Positions 1 through 9,770 of a DNA stretch of 64,000 bases are shown in pieces. The stretch lies in contig QRDG01000351.1 in assembly GCA_012064385.1 (NCBI GenBank), positions 316,928 through 380,927 of the forward strand, given 5' to 3'. The notes under the pieces are model-generated. The model was not told the origin of the DNA, searched no databases, and saw nothing but the letters and a program-made list of their open reading frames with translations. The position numbers were made by a program, and so were the translations under genes. The DNA comes from Puccinellia tenuiflora. Lineage: Eukaryota; Streptophyta; Magnoliopsida; Poales; Poaceae. Each line of letters begins with the position of its first letter. Position 1 is the first letter of the stretch.

Positions 1-1971
1 ACTTCGACTACGACCCGAAGACGACGGTTCCGAAATCCGAAGTTTCCCCGAATCCAATGTGTGACCCAAACCCTAACCCTATACCTTATATATCCGTATC
101 TTATAAAATCATGCATGCTTAATTAACATCGCACCTTTATCCATTTAGTGGAATTAAATCAATTTAATTATGGGATTTGTCCGGTGCATTTATATTTTGC
201 ACCGATTCCATTTAAAATGCTTTGCCATGTGTTAGGGAATAAAATTGGACAACCTTTAATTTGTCATGCATCATGTCATCAACATGCCGCTTCTTTTTCC
301 GTAGTAGTAAAATGCATCTTTTCCGTTGCCAGTGTTCGTTGCTTCTTCGGGTAGGACGATGAGTTGATGTGAGCAACGACAGGTTCTACTACCTCTACCA
401 GATTGCAGGCAAGTGATACTCCCTTGCTATCTTTGCTTGTCTGTCTCTTACTCGTCCTATCTTTTGTTCCTTGCTAGCCTTATGATACGATGCTTGTGTC
501 TCGATCCTATATGTATGTTTCCCTTGCAGCCATGATATAGCCACACCCCCACATCCTATCACCTGTTGCTTGTTTACCTTGTTAGCCTTGCGAGTCTTAG
601 TGCATGCTTAGGTGCCTTGCTTGAGTCCTGTTATCTCTTTATCTAGTCTTGTTGATAACATGATAGCTAGGCTCAACTAAAATGGTAATCTTTACTTTAT
701 GTTGCGATGGGAATACCTTAATAAAGATAAGGCACCGGCGGAAGGCCAATCGTGGTGATTTGTTCTGCTAGTGTCGCCTAGGACCCGAGTTCTTTTCCGC
801 TGATCCAAGACTAAGCGCACTAACCACATGTGGGAGTTCTATGGGCCTCCCCGCAATCTATTACCGGATCCTCAAACTTGTCCAGGATGCCACAAGTAGT
901 TCGGGTGTTTCGTAGATTTTGTGGACCGTGCGTTAACCGCATGTGGAAGGAGGGGCAATCGTATGAGTGTTCCCTCCCGAAGCCATTCACGCAACGGTTA
1001 GGCCCACCTCGAAGCTTCGGCCGGACTCTCAAGGTGGATCAGTCCTAGCTAGGTGGCTCACTGGACTTGTTTGTATTGAAGGGAAGTATTGCGTCGAAAC
1101 CTCCACCGGTACACCTCTAAGCGAGAGTTTCGATGCGTGTGGGTTCATTGGTGCATCCCTGCAGGGTGAAATCTTTTCGAAAAGCCGTGTCCGCGGTTAT
1201 GGACGACTTGGTGAAATGCGCTGGCTAAAAAGATCATAGACAACTTACACCTATTAATTATAATTTGATTAGTAAGATAGATTACTTGAATAATAACCCA
1301 TAAAACTTGTCCACCGTGTGAGTGCCCGGACTTCTTCCTCGTGGGTTGAGGATACGAGGGAGTCGTTTTAGGGCGGGTTTGTTTGGTGTTAGATTAGTTG
1401 GTTTCTCATGCGCTCTCTTACCTTGTCTCTGATAGACGGAAGTTGTAGCGTGTCTCTATAAGTTGTTAGTGCTGCTTGCCGCCTCAATCGCTAACCCCTT
1501 TTCCCCGGAATTCCAGCTTTGATATCTTGTGAGTATTACTTGCCAGTACTGTTTATAGTACTGACCCCTTCGGGGCTGCTATTCCAATGCAGCCAACAGG
1601 TTTGAAGTCTGACGACGTTAGCTTGGGAATCCCTCCGGCTAGGCTTGGCCTGGGCAGGGATATGGTGCCTTCGTTTATCTTCAGGACTCTTAGTCCAATT
1701 TGTATCTTGTCCGTAGTCGGACGCTACCCGCTTCCGTTGTTATTTGGATCTTTGTATTGTATCTTTGCTCTTGACTCGGTGAGTCGTTGTTGTATATATG
1801 TTCTTTTGTGGGTTCCGTCGAGAACTATTGTAATGTTATCACTATTCCACCCGCATAACGTGTGTGTTGCGACGTACACGTTATGCCTGGTGGGCGTCCT
1901 TTAGGATCGTTATTATGCGGATTTGGCTGGAACGCTAAAGTCTGCATAGTACCGATCTTGGGGCGTTTACA
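1..1971 (+). repeat. 5' LTR (3' part only, truncated by window start)
   Basis: This stretch matches 4084-6056 nearly base for base and ends in TTTACA directly before the primer binding site. It has one extra T in the terminal run and lacks 3 bp present in the other copy near 4525. The small ORFs inside it recur in the 3' LTR and show no protein features, so no gene is called. A TATATAT stretch near 85-92 could be part of the LTR promoter. Confidence 0.9.
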
Positions 1972-1974
1972 AAG

Positions 1975-1986
1975 TGGTATCAGAGC
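1975..1986 (+). other. Primer binding site (initiator Met tRNA type)
   Basis: TGGTATCAGAGC lies three bases after the LTR end. It is the canonical plant retrotransposon PBS complementary to the 3' end of initiator methionine tRNA, where minus-strand DNA synthesis is primed. Its position fixes the LTR end and the element's plus orientation. Confidence 0.92.
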
Positions 1987-2409
1987 TCTGGTTCTTTGAT
2001 ACCCCGCAGGTCCAGTCAGCCTGTAGGATACCCTAGCTAATGGTCGTTGTTGTAGAGTGTCCAAATTATTTTACTAAAAGCTATTTGAAAAGATCTCAAT
2101 AGGAATTCTTTTTTACTCCTTACCTCTATTCTTTTTCCTTCTTACCTTATATGATTTAAACCTTCTCTCTTACCTATCTTCCGGTCATAGCATCTTCGTG
2201 GGTGGACGATCTCTTGCCTCTACCTAATAGGTTCGATCTACAACACAATCTCGGAGGATGAACATCATCATCGACGTGAGCAAGAATCTCTTGTTAGTGG
2301 TGTCGAGAAGATCAACATGGTGCAAGAAGATTCGATAGTTTAACCTCCCTCTTCTCCCCCCGACGGTAGTGTGGATCTCGGGGCGAGATCCCTTGTTAGT
2401 GGTGTCGGT
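1987..2409 (+). other. Residual internal region of the LARD-like element, no gene
   Basis: This contains a leader-like CT-rich stretch, a very short ATG ORF near 2318 (8 codons) and a 16-bp direct repeat, CTTGTTAGTGGTGTCG, at 2290-2305 and 2392-2407. The usual polypurine tract before the 3' LTR is not recognisable; the sequence before 2410 reads GTGGTGTCGGT. Nothing similar to gag or pol is present. Confidence 0.75.
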
Positions 2410-5400
2410 TGTAATGCCCGGGGTTTTTCCCCAAATTAGATTTTGTTTGTTTTTCTTTTTGCATCATCATGACATCAGCATCATCGCATCGCATGTTTCT
2501 GGCAACAAAAATTATTTTTAATAAACCCTATTTTATTTTTCTAAAATTGTCGGAAAAATATTTTATCGAGACGGTCGTCTCCGTTTTCTAAAATTAATTG
2601 CCAAATTAAATTTGCAAATTAAAAATAATTTTGAGCGAGCGAGAGAGTAGCCCAAAATCCGGCCCAAGCCCACCTAACCTGCAAACCCTAATCTTGCCCC
2701 TGGCTGTTTTCTTTTCCCACCCCCTGGGTTTTGCAGCCACCCTCCCCTTCTTTTTCGTTTTCGCGATCGAGCCCTTCCACCTCCAAATCAGGTCCTTTTC
2801 CTTTCTTTAATCCCCCTCCTTTTTCTTTTCTTTCTTTCTTTTACTCTCTCCCGTGGCATCTCTCCTTCCTCCCCGCATCCTCCTTCTTCCCTGCACCCGC
2901 ACCACATCGATCCCGAGCCAGCTCCTCCCTGTCGACCGGCCGGCCAGCCCCGCCGTGCTCCTCCTTCTTCTCCCCCAGCTCCTCCCCAACCTCCGGCCGG
3001 CCGCACCACACCACCATCGCCTCCGCTCCGACCGAGCTCGCCCCAAGCCGTCCCCTGTCCTCCACCGTGCCGCCGCGCTGCCCGGCCACCTTCTCCCCCC
3101 TCACCGTCCGTCTTCTCCCTGCCTCCTCCCTCCTCTTCTACCGCCCTCCTCCGGCTCCCCTGCTCCCCGCTGAGGTCCTCCTCTCCGGTGCCGGCCGACC
3201 TCCCGCATCAGCTCCTCCCGGCCGCGCTCCGCCGTCCTTCCCCGTCCAAGCTGTGGCCCGGCTCCGCTCCGGCCGTGGACCATCCTCCAGCGATGCTCTT
3301 CGCCAGCTCCAGCACGCCAGCTTGCTCCTCTGTTTTTCCCTGCCCCGTGCGTGCTGCTTCCCGTCCCCGACGGTCTTTCCCGACACCGTGCCCTGCGTGT
3401 GTGCTGCTGCGGCTCGCGTGTTTTTCCCTGTCCGCTGTCCTCCGTGTGCATCCCGACGCATCTCCGTGCCGTGCCCGTCTCCGGTGTGTTCTCCGTGTTG
3501 TCCCCGTTTCCGGCCCGTGTGCGTGCTGCCGCCCGATGCCCGTCTCCGTCCTTGGTCCCCGAAGCTCGTCCCCGGTGGTTCCCGTGTTCCCGTCTCCGCG
3601 TCCCCGATGCGTGTTGTTGCCCCGTGATCCCCGTCGTGTTTCCCGACGTGGTGCTTCCCGAGTTTCCCGAGTTCCCCGTTTCCCTGCCGTGTTCCGTTCC
3701 CGACGGGAATGTTCCCCGATTCCTTCCCGATGTAGTTTCCCGATTCCCGTTCCCGACGTGATCCCCGATTCCCGTCGTGAAGCGCCGTGAAGCCCAATCC
3801 CCGACGCTCCGTGAACGACTACCACGACGACCGTGGATACGACAAGTGCGACACGACGACGCAACGCCAAGATCTTCCCCGACCGGAATCCGCCGAGTTC
3901 TCCGATGCCGTGAACCCCGAAGGCCGAGTACCCCGACTTCGAGAGCCCCGTCGACCCCGAAGCCCGGAACGCCAAGATCCGCCACGACGATGACCCGAGT
4001 ACGACTACTTCCACGACGTCGACTACCTCGACTACTCCGACTCCGGACGAACGACTACTTCGACTACTTCGGCTACGTCGACTACTTCGACTACGACCCG
4101 AAGACGACGGTTCCGAAATCCGAAGTTTCCCCGAATCCAATGTGTGACCCAAACCCTAACCCTATACCTTATATATCCGTATCTTATAAAATCATGCATG
4201 CTTAATTAACATCGCACCTTTATCCATTTAGTGGAATTAAATCAATTTAATTATGGGATTTGTTCGGTGCATTTATATTTTGCACCGATTCCATTTAAAT
4301 TGCTTTGCCATGTGTTAGGGAATAAAATTGGACAACCTTTAATTTGTCATGCATCATGTCATCAACATGCCGCTTCTTTTTCCGTAGTAGTAAAATGCAT
4401 CTTTTCCGTTGCCAGTGTTCGTTGCTTCTTCGGGTAGGACGATGAGTTGATGTGAGCAACGACAGGTTCTACTACCTCTACCGGATTGCAGGCAAGTGCT
4501 ACTCCCTTGCTATCTTTGCTTGTCTTCTGTCTCTTACTCGTCCTATCTTTTGTTCCTTGCTAGCCTTATGATACGATGCTTGTGTCTCGATCCTATATGT
4601 ATGTTTCCCTTGCAGCCATGATATAGCCACACCCCCACATCCTATCACCTGTTGCTTGTTTACCTTGTTAGCCTTGCGAGTCTTAGTGCATGCTTAGGTG
4701 CCTTGCTTGAGTCCTGTTATCTCTTTATCTAGTCTTGTTGATAACATGATAGCTAGGCTCAACTAAAATGGTAATCTTTACTTTATGTTGCGATGGGAAT
4801 ACCTTAATAAAGATAAGGCACCGGCGGAAGGCCAATCGTGGTGATTTGTTCTGCTAGTGTCGCCTAGGACCCGAGTTCTTTTCCGCTGATCCAAGACTAA
4901 GCGCACTAACCACATGTGGGAGTTCTATGGGCCTCCCCGCAATCTATTACCGGATCCTCAAACTTGTCCAGGATGCCACAAGTAGTTCGGGTGTTTCGTA
5001 GATTTTGCGGACCGTGCGTTAACCGCATGTGGAAGGAGGGGCAATCGTATGAGTGTTCCCTCCCGAAGCCGTTCACGCAACGGTTAGGCCCACCTCGAAG
5101 CTTCGGCCGGACTCTCAAGGTGGATCAGTCCTAGCTAGGTGGCTCCCTGGACTTGTTTGTATTGAAGGGAAGTATTGCGTCGAAACCTCCACCGGTACAC
5201 CTCTAAGCGAGAGTTTCGATGCGTGTGGGTTCATTGGTGCATCCCTGCAGGGTTAAATCTTTTCGAAAAGCCGTGTCCGCGGTTATGGACGACTTGGTGA
5301 AATGCGCTGGCTAAAAAGATCATAGACAACTTACACCTATTAATTATAATTTGATTAGTAAGATAGATTACTTGAATAATAACCCATAAAACTTGTCCAC

Positions 5401-6056
5401 CGTGTGAGTGCCCGGACTTCTTCCTCGTGGGTTGAGGATACGAGGGAGTCGTTTTAGGGCGGGTTTGTTTGGTGTTAGATTAGTTGGTTTCTTATGCGCT
5501 CTCTTACCTTGTCTCTGTTAGACGGAAGTTGTAGCGTGTCTCTATAAGTTGTTAGTGCTGCTTGCCGCCTCAATCGCTAACCCCTTTTCCCCGGAATTCC
5601 AGCTTTGATATCTTGTGAGTATTACTTGCCAGTACTGTTTATAGTACTGACCCCTTCGGGGCTGCTATTCCAATGCAGCCAACAGGTTTGAAGTCTGACG
5701 ACGTTAGCTTGGGAATCCCTCCGGCTAGGCTTGGCCTGGGCAGGGATATGGTGCCTTCGTTTATCTTCAGGACTCTTAGTCCAATTTGTATCTTGTCCGT
5801 AGTCGGACGCTACCCGCTTCCGTTGTTATTTGGATCTTTGTATTGTATCTTTGCTCTTGACTCGGTGAGTCGTTGTTGTATATATGTTCTTTTGTGGGTT
5901 CCGTCGAGAACTATTGTAATGTTATCACTATTCCACCCGCATAATGTGTGTGTTGCGACGTACACGTTATGCCTGGTGGGCGTCCTTTAGGATCGTTATT
6001 ATGCGGATTTGGCTGGAACGCTAAAGTCTGCATAGTACCGATCTTGGGGCGTTACA
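2410..6056 (+). repeat. 3' LTR, complete, 3647 bp
   Basis: It begins TGTAATGCCCGGGG and ends GGGGCGTTACA (TG...CA). From 4084 onward it matches the 5' LTR; 2410-4083 has no partner in the window because the 5' copy is cut off. It contains a C-rich core (about 2690-3990), a GACTACTTC-like simple repeat at about 4000-4100, and the PstI-containing block CTGCAGGG...TTTTCGAAAAG...CCGCGG near 5245-5285 that is shared with the solo LTR at 30716-34488. Confidence 0.88.
2690..3990 (+). other. C-rich LTR core with compositional open frames, probably non-coding
   Basis: A strongly C-rich plus strand leaves long frames open in several readings: 298 codons at 2731-3627, and 294 and 314 codons on the minus strand at 3101-3985 and 3208-4152. 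The translations are Pro/Ser/Arg-rich or Gly/Arg/Thr-rich with no domain, and they overlap each other in opposite directions. This is what base composition without T/A-rich stops produces. Degenerate TTCCCGACG-type units recur between 3360 and 3780. I do not call a gene. Confidence 0.7.
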
Positions 6057-6100
6057 GTTGAGAACTCATCATGCCCGGAGGTGGAGGGAGAACAATCATC

Positions 6101-6424
6101 CTAAATAGTCATGGACTTGCCATATTTATCTTGAAGCTTTGTCCACAATTCATGAGCGTTCCGGAGAGGCATGATTGACTCAAGAACTACAACACTCAAA
6201 AATTTGCAAAACTCATTAGAAGCTAGAGCATCTAGATATAAGTTTTTCTCATCCTCTAAAGTCATACTTTCGTAATCCTTTGGAGGAGAAATACCTATAT
6301 CTAAGATACGCTCAATATTTGGGTCCAAGACCCGTAAGTGACTAAGCATATGAGTTTTCCAAACATTAAAATTTGTGCCATCGAATATAAAACTGGGATC
6401 GTGCACTAATTCTCTAAACGACAT
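6101..6424 (-). pseudogene. Copia-type gag, N-terminal fragment (UBN2/DUF4219-like)
   Basis: 108 codons beginning MSFRELV. The translation has the hallmarks of copia gag N-termini: FDGTNFNVWK near residue 15, then LWTKLQDKYG near residue 93. The start lies about 40 nt downstream of the PBS, as expected for the first ORF of the element. An in-frame TAG ends it; the same frame continues with DDCSPSTSG-like residues until 6057, where the LARD-like element cuts it off. Gag forms the virus-like particle that packages element RNA. This copy is broken and cannot make full-length protein. Confidence 0.8.
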
Positions 6425-6464
6425 CTTTACTCTCTAGGCAGTAAAGCCCAAAAAGAGAGCCGAG

Positions 6465-6476
6465 GCTCTGATACCA
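6465..6476 (-). other. Primer binding site of the copia-type element
   Basis: On the minus strand this reads TGGTATCAGAGC, two bases after the LTR terminus at 6479. It complements initiator Met tRNA and sets the element's orientation (5' to the right, gag to the left). Confidence 0.9.
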
Positions 6477-6961
6477 ATTGAAAGGACAAACGATGTCGCC
6501 TAGAGTGGGGGGGGGGGGCGGTGAATAAGCGATTAAAAATTTTCCGGTTTAAGGCTTGATAATTGCATAATAAAACTAGGTGTTTAAATTAACAAGCCAA
6601 CAACCTAAGTAAACTAGGCTCACCTATGTGCACCAACAACTTATGCTAAGCAAGACAAACAACAAGGAGATAGCAAGATATAAAACTTCAAGCACGAAGG
6701 CTATCACAATGTAAATTGCATAAGTAAAGAGATCGGGTATAGAAATAACCGAGGCACGCAGAGACGAGGATGTATTCCCGAGTTCCTCCTTGTTAAGGGA
6801 GTACGTCTCGTTGGAGGGATGTGAGCTCGCCATAAGAGGCCTACTCAAGATGCCACAAAAAGGCCCCACTCTATTCTCCGATGAACCTCACCCCAAGGGT
6901 TAGGTTCACCTTCCACTATCGGAATCCTTCAAGGCGGAATCCGGAGCCTTTACACCACTAA

Positions 6962-6986
6962 GAGCATGTCTAACAGGCCCCCTAAA
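6962..6986 (+). repeat. Harbinger left terminal inverted repeat
   Basis: It begins GAGCATGTCTAACAGG and pairs with 9077-9101 at 23 of 25 positions. The transposase cuts at this end; the adjacent TAA is the target duplication. Confidence 0.92.
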
Positions 6987-7025
6987 TTTCTGCCTCGTAT
7001 AACGCGAGTAGAGGGCCCTGTATTC

Positions 7026-7157
7026 GCTTTTGACGGGCCGAAAACTCATCCAACCTAGCAGACCCCGTATCCCCACCCCGTAAAACAGAATATTCTGTTT
7101 TACGGGGTGGGGATACGGGGTCTGCTAGGTTGGACGAGTTTTCGGCCCATCAAAAGC
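7026..7157. repeat. Near-perfect 132-bp palindrome inside the Harbinger element
   Basis: Two 66-nt arms meet without spacer at 7091/7092 (centre CAGAATATTCTG). I see two mismatched pairs. The arms contain the subterminal motif ACGGGGTCTGCTA, a variant of which also occurs near the right end (9010-9022). The structure could extrude as a cruciform, or fold into a long hairpin if transcribed. Confidence 0.93.
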
Positions 7158-7306
7158 AGGGTTTTCGAATGGAATAATAAAAAAATAACAAATGTTCCCG
7201 CAATCAAACAAATAACAAATGTTTCACACATACAAGAATAGGAAATGAATATAATAAATCATTGGCCATGCAAGTGCCAGTGGTGATCGATCAGATCTTG
7301 GGTGAG

Positions 7307-8590
7307 CTAGTGATGAGTCTGGGCATCTTCAATGCTGCGATGCGCTGCAAGAAAAGCTTCAAGCTGATCAGGGTTCCGCTGGGGTTGCACTCGGGTGCCC
7401 ACATTGTCATAGAAACATGGCAAGTTCAACTCTCTCTCATCTTCAATGATCATGTTGTGAAGAATCACACAACATGTCATGATTTCAACAAGAGTTTCCT
7501 TGTCCCAAAACCGTGCAGGACTATGAACAATGGCAAACCGTGCTTGCAAAACACCGAAAGCTCTCTCAATATCCTTACGGGCTGCCTCTTGAGCTTTGGT
7601 GAACCAAGCTTCTTTTCTTGTCAAAGGCACATCCTTTTTCTCTTTAATGGCCTTCACAAGAGTTGCATAGTCAGGGTAAATACCATCTGTGAGGTAGTAC
7701 CCCATGGTGTACTCATTGTTCATAACTTTGTAGTTGCAAGTTGGAGCATCACCCTTAACTATTCTTGCAAATAAAGGGGATCTATTCAAGATGTTGATGT
7801 CATTGAGTGTCCCCGGTAGTCCAAAAAAAGCATGCCAAATCCATAAGTCTTGCGACGCCACAGCTTCAAGAACAATGGTAGGATCACGGCTTTTTCCACA
7901 ATACATTCCATGCCATGCTTTTGGACAATTTTTCCATGTCCAATGCATGCAATCCAGACTGCCAAGCATCCCCGGCCACCCCCTCTTTTCATTGATCTCC
8001 ATGAGTCTCTTTGTATCTTGCTCGTTTGGAGCTCGGAGATACGTCTCACCATACAACTTGATCACCATCTTGGCAAACATACGCACGGAATCCGTGGTTG
8101 TTTGTGCACCAACGCGAAGGTACTCATCGGTATAGTCCGCTGGGATACCATATTCAATCAACCTCATGGCAGCTGATATTTTCTGGAATGGGCTAAATCC
8201 CATGACGTGGGCACAGTTCCTCCGTTGCTTGAAATAATCACAATTTGCCTCGCAGTCTCTGACGATTTTCGTGAACAAACTCCTACGCATTCGATACCTT
8301 CTATGGAAGAGGCGGAGAGGATAGGTCGGTACCTTGGCAAAATAATCTTGCATCAGCTGTTCATGGCCGAGCGCGTGGTTCCGCGGGATGCACATGCGCC
8401 CCATCGTGGACCCTCTTCTCTGATCTAGCAGCTTGGCGCGGTCCTCGATTTCTTTCATGCCGAAGAGGAGCAGCATCATCTCCGTGTCATCGTCGTTCAG
8501 CAGCTCGTCGAGGTCCGAATCATCGGAACCCAAGGATGACCAATCGGTCGACGAATCCACCAAATCCTCCATAGTCACCTCCGAAGTCAT
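7307..8590 (-). CDS. PIF/Harbinger transposase (DDE nuclease, Plant_tran/DDE_Tnp_4 family)
   Basis: An uninterrupted 427-codon frame encodes the nuclease that excises and integrates the element. The acidic N-terminus (residues 1-40, many D/E) is followed by a helix-rich region (about 60-190). The catalytic triad appears as D213 in GSLDCMHW, D264 in TLNDINIL and E342 in DIERAFGVLQ, with HNMIIEDE at the C-terminal end of the fold. Spacing and motifs match plant Harbinger transposases, and the length is normal for the family. The Met at 8590 was chosen because it opens the conserved acidic leader; a Met at codon 7 is possible. No frameshift or stop is seen, the only long conserved protein here with no damage. 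No Myb-like ORF accompanies it. Whether it is expressed is unknown. Confidence 0.93.
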   Translation of the reverse strand: MTSEVTMEDLVDSSTDWSSLGSDDSDLDELLNDDDTEMMLLLFGMKEIEDRAKLLDQRRGSTMGRMCIPRNHALGHEQLMQDYFAKVPTYPLRLFHRRYRMRRSLFTKIVRDCEANCDYFKQRRNCAHVMGFSPFQKISAAMRLIEYGIPADYTDEYLRVGAQTTTDSVRMFAKMVIKLYGETYLRAPNEQDTKRLMEINEKRGWPGMLGSLDCMHWTWKNCPKAWHGMYCGKSRDPTIVLEAVASQDLWIWHAFFGLPGTLNDINILNRSPLFARIVKGDAPTCNYKVMNNEYTMGYYLTDGIYPDYATLVKAIKEKKDVPLTRKEAWFTKAQEAARKDIERAFGVLQARFAIVHSPARFWDKETLVEIMTCCVILHNMIIEDERELNLPCFYDNVGTRVQPQRNPDQLEAFLAAHRSIEDAQTHH

Positions 8591-9076
8591 CTACCACCGT
8601 GAAGCATAGATCAGCCTCCAAGCTCATCGGTTGTACCGGTGAAAACAAAGAAGAACGTGGCGGAGTACTGACTGTGGGTTTATCGGCAGAGAAGAACGCG
8701 GCGGGGTGCGGCGGGGCGTGCCGAGGGGCGCTGAGGTCCGGCGGGGGTGCGGCGGCCATCAACGCAGTGTGGGGCGGCTCAGCGGGCGGCAGAGGGGGCC
8801 GGATGCCTAGGTTTCCGGCGGCGGCGGGCGAGCGGCTGTGGCGGCAGCGCAGGGGAAAACGGGTAGGGAAACTAAAATTTCCGCCCGCCCTAGCTGAAAC
8901 GAAATGGTGGGTTGGCCCTATATTCGCCCTCCCACCCCGCACATGTAGGGGGCGAGGAGCCGCCCCGTAGCGAAACTGAAAAAATTCGATACGGAGGGCC
9001 TGATTTACGGGGTCTGCTAGACGGCCAGGTAGAGCCCTACCCCGTATTTCGGCGGTTATTTTACATGGTTGGGTCT
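8591..9076 (-). other. GC-rich leader of the Harbinger element
   Basis: This is the region between the transposase start and the right TIR. It is GC-rich, and a 140-codon frame (8520-8942, minus) is Pro/Ala-rich without motifs and overlaps the gene start. It is probably promoter and 5' leader rather than a second gene. Confidence 0.6.
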
Positions 9077-9101
9077 TTTAGGGGGTCTGTTAGACTTGCT
9101 C
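9077..9101 (+). repeat. Harbinger right terminal inverted repeat
   Basis: The reverse complement begins GAGCAAGTCTAACAGACC and pairs with the left TIR. It is followed by the TAA duplication at 9102-9104. Confidence 0.92.
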
Positions 9102-9616
9102 TAAGCTTGGGGCACGCATCCACAACCGAATTGGAGGCTCCCAACAATCACCACAACGCCGTCTAGGGTCCAATGACCCAAGAGTAACAAGCTCACAATC
9201 TTCACTTCCACGAATCTTCGTGGAGAGAGCAAACCGATGCACCAAATGCAATGGCAAGAGCACAAGTGCTCAAATCCTTCACTCTCAAATTCCAACTAAG
9301 CAACAAATGCTTTGGGGGGAATAAGAGAGAAAGAATAAAGAGGAGAACCACAAAAGAACTCCAAGATCTAGATCCACTAGGTTCCCCACACTTAGAGGAG
9401 AGATTGATTGATGGAAATATGGATCTACATCTCCTCTCACTTTTCCCTCAAAGATATGCAAGAATCATGGGAGGGATTGAGAGGGAGGCAAGCTTTCTAA
9501 GGTCAACAATGGTGGGGGAGAGAGGAAAAACGTGCTGGAAGAAGCTCTAGTCCCTTTGGGGAAGAAGGGGGCCTTTTATAGGTCCCCACGAAAAAGAGCC
9601 ATTGCAAACTGCTTAC

Positions 9617-9770
9617 ACCGGAGACTCCGGTCTGCTCAGACCGGAGACTCCGGCCTAGGGCCGGAGACTCCTGTGCACCTCCGGACCAGGTTCCAGTACC
9701 GCACCGCGTTTTGGATGAAAAATAAACTACACAGACCGGAGACTCCGGTCTAGGGCCGGAGACTCTGGCC
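9617..9770. repeat. CCGGAGACTCC motif cluster in copia LTR
   Basis: At least five copies of (GA)CCGGAGACTCCGG or variants occur within about 150 bp, several paired as GACCGGAGACTCCGGTC palindromes. In LTRs such clusters can be transcription-factor sites; here that is only a suggestion. Confidence 0.7.

Larger units (their letters stand above)
1..6056 (+). mobile_element. LTR retrotransposon with 3.6-kb LTRs and a 438-bp internal region (LARD-like, non-autonomous)
   Basis: Positions 1-1971 repeat at 4084-6056 in direct orientation. By eye I count about 11 substitutions and 2 small indels. The first copy is followed by an initiator-Met tRNA primer binding site, so it is the 5' LTR, cut by the window start. 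The second copy is the complete 3' LTR (2410-6056), which opens TGTAATGCCC and closes GGGGCGTTACA. Only 438 bp lie between them and nothing there encodes gag or pol, so the element must depend on proteins made elsewhere. LTR ends and length suggest derivation from a Ty3/gypsy chromovirus (Tekay-like); this is inference. High LTR identity implies a recent insertion. It interrupts the copia-type gag fragment at 6057. The target duplication cannot be checked because the left end is missing. Confidence 0.88.
6962..9101 (-). mobile_element. PIF/Harbinger DNA transposon, 2140 bp, with intact transposase
   Basis: Terminal inverted repeats of 25 bp (6962-6986 and 9077-9101, two mismatches, starting GAGCAWGTCTAACAG) are flanked by 3-bp TAA duplications (6959-6961, 9102-9104). 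TIR plus TWA-type target duplication is diagnostic of the PIF/Harbinger superfamily. The minus strand carries one full transposase gene. The Myb/SANT-like second protein that autonomous family members normally encode is absent, so the element may need that partner in trans. A large palindrome lies between the left TIR and the gene's 3' end. It sits inside the copia LTR. Confidence 0.93.

Noticed and set aside
66..80. Telomere-like AACCCTAACCCT
   Set aside because: Only about two units, repeated at 4149 because it is part of the LTR; not a telomeric array.
1975..1986. tRNA gene
   Set aside because: Only the 3' complement of Met tRNA is present (PBS); no cloverleaf. The same holds for the other PBS sites.
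2731..3627. 298-codon ORF as a real gene
   Set aside because: Low-complexity Pro/Ser/Arg translation in a C-rich LTR core, with equally long frames on the opposite strand and no domain.
3101..4152. Minus-strand ORFs of 294 and 314 codons in the LTR
   Set aside because: Same compositional cause; Gly/Arg/Ser/Thr repeats without motifs, and overlapping each other.
7262..8428. Plus-strand ORFs over the transposase
   Set aside because: Antisense shadows of the conserved transposase frame.
8520..8942. Second Harbinger protein (Myb-like) upstream of transposase
   Set aside because: Pro/Ala-rich, no Trp-spaced Myb/SANT pattern, and overlaps the transposase start.
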